Below are positions 43,614 to 52,001 of a stretch of DNA of 64,000 bases, in pieces. Source of the DNA: JAOBAU01 sp034667465 (GTDB lineage: Bacteria; Acidobacteriota; Thermoanaerobaculia; Gp7-AA8). The stretch's first letter is position 1. Each line of letters begins with the position of its first letter. The position numbers and the translations under genes are program-made. The stretch is from assembly GCA_034667465.1 (NCBI GenBank), contig JAXDJV010000003.1, positions 62,001 to 126,000 of the forward strand, written 5' to 3'. Below the pieces are notes generated by a model, which was not told the origin of the DNA, ran no database searches, and was given only the letters and a program-made list of their open reading frames with translations.

Positions 43614-45114
43614 CTGCTCGATCGTTGCCTTGTACGCGACACTCGCCCTCCTCGTCATCCCCGTCTATCCGCACTTTCCCTCGCCGAATGAATTGAGTCG
43701 CTGGGCGGTGGCGGCGTCGATCGTCGAGCGCCACACGCTGGAAGTATCTGCAGTGCTGCCGCTGCTGGGTGGACAGTTCGAAGATCTCGCCGAGTCGAAC
43801 GGACGCGTCTACTCGAACAAAGCTCCCGGCGGTGCGCTGGTCGGACTGCCGGCGTACGCGATCGCGCGCGTTTTCGCCGGACCGCCATCGCCGCAATCGA
43901 TCAGACCGACGCTCACCGCGATGCGACTGCTCAGCGCAACGCTGCCGGCGATTCTGCTGGCGCTCTTCTTTGCGTTCGCGGCGAGACGTTGCGGCGCGAG
44001 CGATGAACGAACGGCGGTCGCGTTGCTGGCGCTGCTGTTCGGGACACCACTCTTCGCGTACGGACTGCTCAACTTCTCGCATGCGCTGGCGGCGTTCGCG
44101 CTGTTCGGCGCGTGGGTGCTGCTTTTCGTCAGCACATCGAATCGAAATGATGTCGCCGCCGGCGCGCTGATCGGCATCGCCGTTCTCTCCGAATATCCGT
44201 GCGCCGTCGCGGCAGTTGTGCTGATTGCGTTCGCGTGGCGGCGCGCACCGCGCATCATCGCCGGCGGCGTCCCGTTCGCGCTGATCCTCGCGCTCTACAA
44301 CAAGCTCGCATTCGGCACCTTCTTCGCGCTCTCGTCGGGCAACGAGCGGAACCCGGAGTTTCGCGAGCTCGCGGGTCACGGCGTATTCGGGATCGGCCTG
44401 CCGAAACTCGATGCGCTGCTGCATCTCCTCGCCGATCCGTCGAAAGGACTCTTCGTCTTTTCGCCGGTGCTGCTCGTCGGACTCTTCGCGATTCCGCGAG
44501 CGCGGCGTGCGCTCTCGACTCCGGCGTTCGGCGCGCTCATCGGAACGCCGCTCGCGCTGATCATTCTCTATTCGGGCTATCCGAACTGGCACGGTGGCTG
44601 GACGGTCGGCGCGCGCTATTTAGTCCCGGCGATGCCGTTCCTCGCGATGCTGCTCGTCTTCATCGACGTCCGTCCGCGCGAGCTCGTGCTCCTCGGCGCA
44701 TCGATCGCGGCGGTGACGCTGACGACGCTCGTCTTTCCATTCGTGCCGGGCGACTTTCCGCTGCCATGGATGACGTTCGCGTGGCCGCTGCTGCGTCACG
44801 GACTCGTCGCACCGAATGCGTTTCACTTCATCGCGCGAGCGCTCGCGATTGCAGTGCCGTTCGCGATCGTCATCGCCGCATGCATCGCCGGTGCGCGACG
44901 TCGTGCGCTGTCGCTCGGCATCGGCGTCGTCGTTGCCATCGTCTTCGGATTGCTCGTGCAGCTCTCGCCGTTCGCGCCGGTCGAGCGCGCGTATATCGAG
45001 GAAGTCTGCTTCGATCGCGTCGGAGCGCTGCCGCGCAACGGAACCGTGCATCCGGCGCTGCTGCAGCGCGCCGATGCGCAGCGAAAACTGCCGCCTACGC
45101 CGTGGCCGTTTTGA
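43603..45114 (+). CDS. Polytopic membrane protein, GT-C-like
   Basis: About 503 residues with ten or more membrane helices. The first loop (FPSPNELSRWAVAASIVERH ... NGRVYSNKAPGGAL) has the acidic and aromatic pattern of GT-C-type integral glycosyltransferases, and YPNWHGGWTVGARYLVPAMP recurs in this class. It probably acts on polyprenyl-linked sugars. Its start is uncertain: ATG 43603 (MPRTCSIVALYA) and ATG 43558 are both within heptamer hairpin C. The 3' end overlaps the convergent glycosyltransferase by 20 bases. Confidence 0.75.
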   Translation: MPRTCSIVALYATLALLVIPVYPHFPSPNELSRWAVAASIVERHTLEVSAVLPLLGGQFEDLAESNGRVYSNKAPGGALVGLPAYAIARVFAGPPSPQSIRPTLTAMRLLSATLPAILLALFFAFAARRCGASDERTAVALLALLFGTPLFAYGLLNFSHALAAFALFGAWVLLFVSTSNRNDVAAGALIGIAVLSEYPCAVAAVVLIAFAWRRAPRIIAGGVPFALILALYNKLAFGTFFALSSGNERNPEFRELAGHGVFGIGLPKLDALLHLLADPSKGLFVFSPVLLVGLFAIPRARRALSTPAFGALIGTPLALIILYSGYPNWHGGWTVGARYLVPAMPFLAMLLVFIDVRPRELVLLGASIAAVTLTTLVFPFVPGDFPLPWMTFAWPLLRHGLVAPNAFHFIARALAIAVPFAIVIAACIAGARRRALSLGIGVVVAIVFGLLVQLSPFAPVERAYIEEVCFDRVGALPRNGTVHPALLQRADAQRKLPPTPWPF

Positions 45115-45874
45115 CGGGCGCGAGCGTCCGGTCGCGGAAGATCGGGTGCGACCAGATGCGCTTCTTGTGCATCTTGTAGAAGACCATCGTCTTCAGAATC
45201 GCGAGGCCGTATCGCACGGAACGCCAGAAGCCGATCTGCGATGCCTCGTCGAAGTAGCGCGTGGAGATCGGCACCTCGCGGATGCGCATTCCCTTCGCCA
45301 CGCCCTGCGCGATGATCTCGGTGTCGAACACGAAGTCATCGGAGTTCGCTTCGAAGTTGACGGAATCGAGATAGCGCTTCGAGTAGGCGCGGAAGCCGGA
45401 GTGATATTCGGAGAGGAAGATGTAGAAGGTGGCGTTCTCGATTCCGGTCAGGAAGAGATTCGCAAAGTACTTCCACTTCGGCATGCCGCCTTCGATCGGA
45501 CGTCCGCCGAGCATGCGCGAGCCGAAGACGGCGTCGGAGTCGCCGCGCAGCAGCGGCTCGACGAGCTGCGGAATGATCTTCGGATCGTACTGATGATCGG
45601 GATGGACCATGACCATGATCTCGCCGCCCATCTCATCCATGGCCGTGCGATAGCAGGTCTTCTGGTTGCCGCCGTAGCCGCGGTTCTTCGGATGGACGAC
45701 GACGCGCATCGGCAGCGTGCGCGCGAGCTCGACGGTCTTGTCGCGGGAAACGTCATCGACAAGCAGGATCTCGTCGACCCAGTCTTTGGGGATGTCATCG
45801 TACGTCGCGACGAGCGTCCGTTCCGCGTTGTACGCGGGGAGAACGGCCACGACTTTTTTCTCGTGAAGCGGCAT
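45095..45874 (-). CDS. Family 2 glycosyltransferase, dolichol/polyprenyl-phosphate mannosyltransferase-like
   Basis: A 259-residue protein. The GT-A fold has VVAVLPAYNAERTLVATYDD, LLVDDVSRDKT, NRGYGGNQKTCYRTAMDEMG and DHQYDPK, with acceptor motif FDTEIIAQGVAKGMRIREVP. It is soluble or membrane-associated and likely makes polyprenyl-phosphate-sugar for the nearby GT-C-like enzymes at 43603 and 45940. ATG 45874 gives the usual N-terminus; ATG 45901 is an alternative. Confidence 0.88.
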   Translation of the reverse strand: MPLHEKKVVAVLPAYNAERTLVATYDDIPKDWVDEILLVDDVSRDKTVELARTLPMRVVVHPKNRGYGGNQKTCYRTAMDEMGGEIMVMVHPDHQYDPKIIPQLVEPLLRGDSDAVFGSRMLGGRPIEGGMPKWKYFANLFLTGIENATFYIFLSEYHSGFRAYSKRYLDSVNFEANSDDFVFDTEIIAQGVAKGMRIREVPISTRYFDEASQIGFWRSVRYGLAILKTMVFYKMHKKRIWSHPIFRDRTLAPVKTATA

Positions 45875-45939
45875 GGGGGCCGGAGGATAGCAGAACGTCA
45901 TCGCAAGCGTCAGCGCGGTTGCCTGTAGAATCGCGCGCC

Positions 45940-48486
45940 GTGAGCGAGGAATCGACGATAGCGGGAAGAAATGACGTTGCCGAGCGGCGCCGGCATGATG
46001 CGCTTGCGCTCGGCATCCTCGCGCTCCTCGGAACGATCTTCTTCGCCGACGTGCTGTTCGGGTTCAATCAGTTCTACATGCGCGACCTGACGCGCTACTA
46101 CTACCCGACCAAACAGATCCTTCGCGAGATCGTGCAGCACGGCGAGTTCCCGTACTGGAACCGCTACTACTCCGCCGGCCAGCCGATCGCGGCGAACCCC
46201 GAGCACGAAGTCTTCTATCCGCTGACGTGGCTGATCCTGCTGCCGAGCTACGACTTCGGCTATCGGCTGCACATCCTCATTCACGTCTACATCGGCCTGC
46301 TCGGGATGTACGCGCTGCTGCGTTCGATGGAGTTGCGCGCCTTCGCAGCATTCGCCGGCGCACTCGCGTTCGGCCTCGGCGGCCTCTATCTCTCGTACAT
46401 CAACCTGCTGCCGATTCTCTTCTGCGCCGCGTGGCTGCCGCTGACATGTCTGTACGCGCGAAGATTTCTCTTACATCGAACGCTGCGCAACTTCGCGCTG
46501 GCGTCGTTCTTTCTCGGGCTGCAGTTTCTGGTCGGCGAGCCGACGACGATCGCGCAGACCGGTTTCCTCCTCGGTCTTTACGCGCTGTATCGCGGCTGGT
46601 ACTCGACGCCGCGCCTCTCGAAGATGTTCACGCGCGTTTTCTGGATCGGCGCGATCTCTTCAGTCGCACTGCTCGTCGGCGCAGCGCAGATCATTCCGGC
46701 CATCGATCACGTGCGCGATTCCGCGCGCTCGCGGCCCTTCGATTTCGATCTCGTTTCCGCCTGGAGCATGCCGTGGGCGAAGTTCGCGGAGATGATCTTT
46801 CCAAACATCCTCGGCCACATCTCCGTGAAGCAGGTGATGTGGTACTGGGCGGGCGGGCTCTACACCGGCATGGGCTCGCCGTTCATCTTCAACATCTACG
46901 CGGGACTGCTCGTCATCACCCTTGCCGCCGGAGCGATTTTCGTCCGGCCGCGCGGCGGACGTTTCGTCCTCATCGTCATCTTCCTCTCCTCGCTCTTCGC
47001 GCTCGGCGGACACACGCCGCTGCTCAAGCTCCTCTACGACGCGCACCTCGTGACGTCGCTCCGCTATCCGGAGAAGTTCATCCTCTTCGGCATCTTCGCG
47101 CTGATCATCTTCTCGTCGCAGATGCTCGACCGCATCCTCGGCGGCGACGATGAGCTGCGCGACGGCGCGCTCGGCTTCGTCTTCGCCGTTTCCGTCGTCG
47201 CGATCACGTTCGCCATCCTCTCGTTCACGCCGATGTACACGCGCGTGATGATGAAGATCTGGGGCATGCCGGCAGGCGTCGGGACGACGATGATCATCTC
47301 GCTCATGCGCACCGACTGGATCGTCGCCGCCGTCCGCGGCGTGCTGCTCGTGGCGCTGCTCTGGAGCATTCGCATCGTGCCGCGCAAGGCGTGGTACGTC
47401 GCGGCGACACTCTTCATCGCGCTCGACCTCGGTCTCGTCGTCCACGAGCTCAATCCGCGCATGCCGCGGCGCTTCTTCGATCCGCCGCCCGCCGCATCGC
47501 AGTTCCCGAAAGAGCGCGCGCAGTTCCGCATCTTTCACGAGGCCGACTGGTACGGCACCGAGGAGATCGCGCGGAAATACTTCTCGACGGGTGACGCCGT
47601 CTACTGGGTCGTGCGCAACGGCCTCTACCCGATGACGCCCGCCGGCTCGCAACTGCGAACGGTTCTCGAGCGCGATTACGACAAGACCGCGCTGATCCCG
47701 ACCATCGTGCTGACCGATTCGATCTGGGACGTGAAGCGCTCCGGACGCGCTGACTGGTACGTGCCGTTCATGGCGATGTCGAACGCCTGGTACCGCGGCG
47801 TCTTTCGCGATTTCCCCACGGAGAAGAAACGGAACGGCGGCAATTTCAAAGAATCGCGTCCGATCGACTTCATCGAAGGCGAGCATTACGCGCGCTACTA
47901 CTTCGCCGATCAGGTCGTGACCATTCGCGATCGGCACGAGTTCGTTTCGCACCTGTCGCACAGCACCTGGAGCGCGAAGACCGCGTTCGTGATGCACTAC
48001 CCGAGCTTCGTTCCCGCGCGGGGAGAAGTGCGCAGCGTTCGGGAGACGGCGAACACCGCAACGCTCGACGTCGTCAGCCACGGCCAGGGGCTGCTCGTCA
48101 TGAGCATCACGCCGCACAAGTACTGGCACATCTCCGTCGACGGAAAACCGTCGCAGTCAATCCTGACGAACATCGGCTATCAGAGCATCATCATCACGCC
48201 CGGCCATCACACGGTGACGATGCGATACCGCAACGAGCTCGTGCTGATCGGCCTCGGCATCACGCTGACGATGCTGACGCTGCTCGTGCTCACGATCGTT
48301 TTCGCGCGTCGCGGCTATCCGCCGGTTGCGCCGGCGTACGAAGAGACGCTGCACGTCGTCGCCGATGCGCAGGGCACGCATGTCGAACCGGTCGAGCCGC
48401 TGCTGCCGCCGGAGCCGGCGGAGAATGCGCCTGACGTGATCGAGCAGCCGGCGGAAATGCCCGGGCCCGAGGACGAGGCGCGCTGA
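45940..48486 (+). CDS. YfhO-family polytopic membrane protein
   Basis: An 848-residue protein. A first membrane helix (about 27-45) is followed by the loop YYYPTKQILREIVQHGEFPY and WNRYYSAGQPIAANPEHEVF, then about ten helices, a long extracytoplasmic domain (about 510-760), a last helix (about 765-785) and a Pro/Glu-rich tail. It parallels the protein at 39563 (GEVPYW / GEFPYW loop), so the two are paralogues. A sugar-transfer role in envelope glycosylation is inferred. GTG 45940 is the start; the M20 peptidase gene follows after 5 bases. Confidence 0.82.
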   Translation: MSEESTIAGRNDVAERRRHDALALGILALLGTIFFADVLFGFNQFYMRDLTRYYYPTKQILREIVQHGEFPYWNRYYSAGQPIAANPEHEVFYPLTWLILLPSYDFGYRLHILIHVYIGLLGMYALLRSMELRAFAAFAGALAFGLGGLYLSYINLLPILFCAAWLPLTCLYARRFLLHRTLRNFALASFFLGLQFLVGEPTTIAQTGFLLGLYALYRGWYSTPRLSKMFTRVFWIGAISSVALLVGAAQIIPAIDHVRDSARSRPFDFDLVSAWSMPWAKFAEMIFPNILGHISVKQVMWYWAGGLYTGMGSPFIFNIYAGLLVITLAAGAIFVRPRGGRFVLIVIFLSSLFALGGHTPLLKLLYDAHLVTSLRYPEKFILFGIFALIIFSSQMLDRILGGDDELRDGALGFVFAVSVVAITFAILSFTPMYTRVMMKIWGMPAGVGTTMIISLMRTDWIVAAVRGVLLVALLWSIRIVPRKAWYVAATLFIALDLGLVVHELNPRMPRRFFDPPPAASQFPKERAQFRIFHEADWYGTEEIARKYFSTGDAVYWVVRNGLYPMTPAGSQLRTVLERDYDKTALIPTIVLTDSIWDVKRSGRADWYVPFMAMSNAWYRGVFRDFPTEKKRNGGNFKESRPIDFIEGEHYARYYFADQVVTIRDRHEFVSHLSHSTWSAKTAFVMHYPSFVPARGEVRSVRETANTATLDVVSHGQGLLVMSITPHKYWHISVDGKPSQSILTNIGYQSIIITPGHHTVTMRYRNELVLIGLGITLTMLTLLVLTIVFARRGYPPVAPAYEETLHVVADAQGTHVEPVEPLLPPEPAENAPDVIEQPAEMPGPEDEAR

Positions 48487-48491
48487 CGACG

Positions 48492-49880
48492 ATGCGCGTT
48501 TCCCGCATCACGATCATTCTGCTGCTCGTCGTCATGACGGCCGGGATCGCGTCGTATGTGATGCAGCGTCGCCTCGTGGACAGCGAGCCGGAGTCGCAAA
48601 CCTACATCCCGAAGGCGCCGACGATCACGCCTGAGCTGCAGCTTCTGCAGCAGTACGTCCGCATTGACACAACCAATCCGCCCGGCAACGAGACCGCCGG
48701 CGCTCGTTTCCTCGGCGCGCTGCTGGCGAAGAACGGCGTCCCGTTCGAGATCATCGAGTCGGCGCCCGGCCGCGGAAATCTCTACGCGCGCATCAAAGGA
48801 AAGACAGCCGGAGGCGGACTGCTGCTCATGCATCACATCGACGTCATGCCGGCGCCGCCCAAAGGGTGGTCGCGGCCGCCGTTCGCAGCGGAGATCCTCG
48901 CGAACCAGCTGTACGGCCGCGGCACGCTCGACATGAAAGGCATCGGCATTTGCGAGCTTGCTGCATTCATCGACGTCGCGCGCAGCGGACGCACGCCGGA
49001 GCACGACCTCGTGCTGCTCGGCGTCGCCGATGAAGAGCGCGGCGGAGCGCTGGGAACGGAGTGGCTGCTCGCCCATCGTCCCGACGTTTTCGAAGGTGTC
49101 CGTTACGCGATCAACGAAGGCGGCATCACCGAAATGCAGAGCGAACAGCTCACCTACTTCGGCATCGAGCTCGGCTCGAAGATGGCGGTGGAAGTCGAAG
49201 TGAGTGGCGCAACGCGCGCGCAGGTTCAGCAGGCGCGCATCGCCCTCGAGCCGTTCATCGCACCGCGCGAGCCGGAGCGAATCCTTCCGCAGGTGAAGGA
49301 GTTCTTTCGCGACATCGCGCCGCAGCGCGTGACGCAGCGCGACGTGCTCGCCGACGTCGATCGTACGGTCGCCGAGGGGAAGTTCTGGCTGCTGCCGCAG
49401 GGATATCGCGAGCTGACGCAGAACGTCGTCTGGCCGGAGAAAGTCGTCGCGAACGGCGACCGCTGGACGATGAACGTCTACCTCTTCAACCTTCCCGATG
49501 AGCAGCCGGCGGCGCGGGTCGAGTGGCTGCGGAAGACGATCGCTCCGTATGGCGTGAAGGTCGACAAAGTGAAGCGCAGCATGGGACCGGCGCCGATCAC
49601 GTCGCGCAACACGCCGTTCTACGCGCTTCTCACGCGTCAGATTCAGAGCCAGTACGGCAATGTGCCGCTCGGATCGGAACTGCTTGCCGCCTCCTTCAAC
49701 GACTCTCGTTTTCTTCGCGCTCGAGGGATCGACTGCTACGGCTTCTGGCCGTTCCCGGTCGATTTCTTTCAGACGCAGGGGATCCACGCAAACGATGAGC
49801 GCGTGCGTACCGACTGGTTCGCCCAGGGCGTTCGGATGACGCGATCGCTGGTCGCCGCATACGCGTTCGGGCGCGGCTGA
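48492..49880 (+). CDS. M20-family metallopeptidase, membrane-anchored or secreted
   Basis: A 462-residue protein. A signal anchor (RITIILLLVVMTAGIASYVM) is followed by the M20 catalytic domain: LLMHHIDVMPAP (zinc His and catalytic Asp), YGRGTLDMKGIGI (bridging Asp) and GVADEERGGALG (catalytic and zinc Glu). A lid/dimerisation domain follows. It cleaves small peptides or acylated amino acids outside the cytoplasm. Its TGA stop is the first triplet of the upstream palindrome at 49878, so the enhancer of the pilin promoter begins inside this gene. Confidence 0.92.
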   Translation: MRVSRITIILLLVVMTAGIASYVMQRRLVDSEPESQTYIPKAPTITPELQLLQQYVRIDTTNPPGNETAGARFLGALLAKNGVPFEIIESAPGRGNLYARIKGKTAGGGLLLMHHIDVMPAPPKGWSRPPFAAEILANQLYGRGTLDMKGIGICELAAFIDVARSGRTPEHDLVLLGVADEERGGALGTEWLLAHRPDVFEGVRYAINEGGITEMQSEQLTYFGIELGSKMAVEVEVSGATRAQVQQARIALEPFIAPREPERILPQVKEFFRDIAPQRVTQRDVLADVDRTVAEGKFWLLPQGYRELTQNVVWPEKVVANGDRWTMNVYLFNLPDEQPAARVEWLRKTIAPYGVKVDKVKRSMGPAPITSRNTPFYALLTRQIQSQYGNVPLGSELLAASFNDSRFLRARGIDCYGFWPFPVDFFQTQGIHANDERVRTDWFAQGVRMTRSLVAAYAFGRG

Positions 49881-49914
49881 CAATATTCGTCAACAACCCT
49901 GCCTGAGGTTGTCA
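49878..49914 (+). promoter_or_regulatory. Putative activator sites upstream of pilin gene 1
   Basis: The site TGACAATATTCGTCA (49878-49892) is a TGAC/GTCA palindrome. An inverted half-site TTGTCA lies at 49909-49914, 31 bases further. The first base is 110 bases upstream of the -24 element of the sigma-54 promoter. The same sites recur at the same distances before pilin gene 2, supporting a role as enhancer for a PilR/NtrC-type activator. Confidence 0.7.
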
Positions 49915-49987
49915 GTCCGGCCTGCCTCGATCGATTCACGCTCGCCATAAACCTTTCCCGTGCAACAACTTAAATAAATCGATGCAG

Positions 49988-50003
49988 TGGTATGCCGGTT
50001 GCG
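49988..50003 (+). promoter_or_regulatory. Sigma-54 promoter of pilin gene 1
   Basis: TGGTATGCCGGTTGCG has GG at -24 and GC at -12 with the exact spacing of the TGGCACG-N4-TTGC consensus. It lies 35 bases before the pilin ATG. The identical 16-mer is found before pilin gene 2. Confidence 0.85.
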
Positions 50004-50038
50004 ATTAGACGCTCATCCTAATTAGGAGGAGAGACAGA

Positions 50039-50551
50039 ATGAAGAAACAGAAAGGTTTTACCCTTATCGAGCTGCTGATCGTCGTCGCGATCATCGGCAT
50101 TCTGGCGGCTATCGCCATCCCTAACCTGCTGACCGCGATGCAGCGGGCCAAGCAGAAACGCACCATGGCGGATCTCCGCACGATCGCGACCGCGTGGGAA
50201 GCGCGCGCGACGGACGTGAACCGCTACAACGCAGCCGGTACGTCGGTCATCCTTCCCGCACCGGGCAGCGTCAGCCTCGACACGCTCACGACCTACCTCG
50301 CCCCGACTTACGTCAAGACGTTCCCGCAGAAGGACGGCTGGGGTAACAACTGGTCGTTCGGCGTAGACCGGCCGTGGGGCTCGTCGACTGCAGCGCAGAC
50401 GTACGGGATCTTCTCGGGCGGCAAAGACGGCACGATCACGATCACGGCGTCGGGCCCGGCGCAGGTCAAGTCGACGACCAACTTCGACTGCGACATCATC
50501 TATTCGAACGGTTCGTTCATCACCTACCCGGAAGGCGTGCAGCAGCAGTAA
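50039..50551 (+). CDS. Type IV pilin / major pseudopilin, copy 1
   Basis: A 170-residue protein. The prepilin signal KKQKG is followed by FTLIELLIVVAIIGILAAIA, so it is cut before Phe by the prepilin peptidase, and Glu5 is present. The body has MADLRTIATAWEARATDVNR and a KDGWGNNW turn close to that of GspG-type pseudopilins, with one Cys. It may build a type IV pilus or a type II secretion pseudopilus; the PilT-like ATPase nearby favours pili. AGGAGG precedes the ATG. The gene has its own sigma-54 promoter and terminator. Confidence 0.92.
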   Translation: MKKQKGFTLIELLIVVAIIGILAAIAIPNLLTAMQRAKQKRTMADLRTIATAWEARATDVNRYNAAGTSVILPAPGSVSLDTLTTYLAPTYVKTFPQKDGWGNNWSFGVDRPWGSSTAAQTYGIFSGGKDGTITITASGPAQVKSTTNFDCDIIYSNGSFITYPEGVQQQ

Positions 50552-50574
50552 GCTCGCACACGGCTGCAACCTGC

Positions 50575-50604
50575 AAAGGGCGCCCTCGGGCGCCCTTTGT
50601 ATTT
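50575..50604 (+). terminator. Terminator of pilin gene 1
   Basis: An 11-bp stem AAAGGGCGCCC/GGGCGCCCTTT (50575-50598) has a minimal loop and is followed by tgtattt. The same hairpin recurs after pilin gene 2. Confidence 0.9.
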
Positions 50605-50607
50605 CTC

Positions 50608-50644
50608 TGACAATAATCGTCAGCAGTTCGTCAAAATCTTGTCA
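50608..50644 (+). promoter_or_regulatory. Putative activator sites upstream of pilin gene 2
   Basis: TGACAATAATCGTCA (50608-50622) and the inverted half-site TTGTCA (50639-50644) are 31 bases apart. They begin 110 bases before the -24 element, exactly as at pilin gene 1, while the sequence between has diverged. Confidence 0.7.
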
Positions 50645-50717
50645 CTGAATCGCAATCCGGGATTCTCCAGGTACCGCTAAGTCGTTCTGAGTCAATGAGT
50701 TGTGTTTTGTGAACGCA

Positions 50718-50733
50718 TGGTATGCCGGTTGCG
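50718..50733 (+). promoter_or_regulatory. Sigma-54 promoter of pilin gene 2
   Basis: TGGTATGCCGGTTGCG is identical to the promoter of pilin gene 1 and lies 29 bases before the second pilin ATG. Confidence 0.85.
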
Positions 50734-50762
50734 ACGGGGAAGCCCAACTTCAAGGAGGAAGA

Positions 50763-51278
50763 ATGAACAGGAAGCAGAAAGGTTTCACCCTCATCGAGTT
50801 GCTGATCGTCGTCGCGATCATCGGCATCCTCGCAGCAATCGCCATTCCGAACCTGCTGACCGCAATGCAGCGGTCGAAGCAGAAACGCACCATGGCGGAC
50901 CTCCGCACGATCGCGACCGCGTGGGAAGCGCGCGCGACCGATGTGAACCGTTACAACGCAGCCGGCACGTCAGTCATCCTTCCGGCGCCGGGCAGCGTCA
51001 GCCTCGACACACTCACGACCTACCTCGCCCCGACCTACGTCAAGACGTTCCCGCAGAAGGACGGCTGGGGTAACAACTGGTCGTTCGGCGTCAGCATCCC
51101 GTGGGGCTCTTCGACCGCGGCGCAGACATACGGCATCTTCTCGGGCGGCAAAGACGGCACGATCACGGTGACCGCGTCGGGCCCCGCGCAGGTCAAGTCG
51201 ACGACCAACTTCGACTGCGACATCATCTATTCGAACGGCTCGTTCATCAACTACCCGGAAGGCGTGCAGCAGCAGTAA
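50763..51278 (+). CDS. Type IV pilin / major pseudopilin, copy 2
   Basis: A 171-residue protein nearly identical to copy 1. The leader is NRKQKG, and the mature proteins differ at only about five positions: RAKQ/RSKQ, VDRPWG/VSIPWG, TITITAS/TITVTAS and SFIT/SFIN. The two arose by tandem duplication of promoter, gene and terminator. ATG 50763 follows AAGGAGGAAG. Having two coordinately controlled, almost identical pilins suggests dosage or subtle antigenic/functional variation. Confidence 0.92.
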   Translation: MNRKQKGFTLIELLIVVAIIGILAAIAIPNLLTAMQRSKQKRTMADLRTIATAWEARATDVNRYNAAGTSVILPAPGSVSLDTLTTYLAPTYVKTFPQKDGWGNNWSFGVSIPWGSSTAAQTYGIFSGGKDGTITVTASGPAQVKSTTNFDCDIIYSNGSFINYPEGVQQQ

Positions 51279-51301
51279 GCTCGCACACATCCACCAATGC
51301 T

Positions 51302-51331
51302 AAAGGGCGCCCTCGGGCGCCCTTTTCTTTT
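51302..51331 (+). terminator. Terminator of pilin gene 2
   Basis: AAAGGGCGCCC and its inverse (51302-51325) are followed by TTTTCTTTT. It also faces the end of the convergent gene 51351-51992. Confidence 0.9.
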
Positions 51332-51350
51332 GTCTCGAACGCTTGCGCGG

Positions 51351-51992
51351 TCAGCTCGCGAGCGACTTGCTGACCGACGTCATGCTGGCGTAGAGCCGCT
51401 CGTGGTACGTGTGCGCGTCTTTGTAGATCTGCTGGAACGCGCCGAGGTCCTTCGGGGAGACCACGAGGTTCACGCCGTAGAGGAACGCGGCGTTGCCATC
51501 GAGCGTGCGCAAGCCATCGGCGAGCAGAATGAAAAACGCTTTGCGCCGATCGGCGGGCGTCAGCTGAATGATCCCGGTCATCGACTCCAGCGGCGGCGGC
51601 GTCAGTTGCGGAGGACTGATCATCACCACCGGCGGAAACTCCTGCATGAAGTACTCGCGCGCTTCGGCGGCGGTCGCGAAGTGCACCGGCAGGAAGCCGA
51701 TCAGCTTCGCGGCGTGACGCAGCGCCGGATGATCGCTGCCGACGATCATCGCCTTCGAGCCGAAGCCGTGATCGTCATCATCGTGATGCTCGCCCTGTGA
51801 CTCGGGCGGCTGCACCGGAACGGGCGACGTCTCCGCATGCGAGGCCGCGGCGGCCGCGCCTTCGAGATGGCGGCGATCGACCGTCAGCTTCGTCTTGCAG
51901 ACGGGACACGGAAAGCTCACTTCTTTCATCGGAAGCTTCGTCTCGTCGATCGAGAGCGGCTTCTGACACGAGGTACAGACAATCTTCATCAT
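51351..51992 (-). CDS. Zinc-ribbon protein with receiver-like C-terminal region
   Basis: A 213-residue protein. The N-terminal zinc ribbon (MJ0042-type) has CTSCQ and CPVCK in IVCTSCQKPLSIDETKLP. A Pro/His/Asp-rich linker (about 50-75) is followed by an alpha/beta domain (about 78-213) with KAMIVGSDHPALRHAAKLIG and VVMISPPQLTPPP, reminiscent of a receiver fold without an obvious phosphoacceptor Asp. It ends 9 bases upstream of nothing else on the strand but is directly downstream of the PilT-like gene, so it is probably co-transcribed and linked to pilus function. Confidence 0.7.
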   Translation of the reverse strand: MMKIVCTSCQKPLSIDETKLPMKEVSFPCPVCKTKLTVDRRHLEGAAAAASHAETSPVPVQPPESQGEHHDDDDHGFGSKAMIVGSDHPALRHAAKLIGFLPVHFATAAEAREYFMQEFPPVVMISPPQLTPPPLESMTGIIQLTPADRRKAFFILLADGLRTLDGNAAFLYGVNLVVSPKDLGAFQQIYKDAHTYHERLYASMTSVSKSLAS

Positions 51993-52001
51993 GGTTGCGG
52001 G

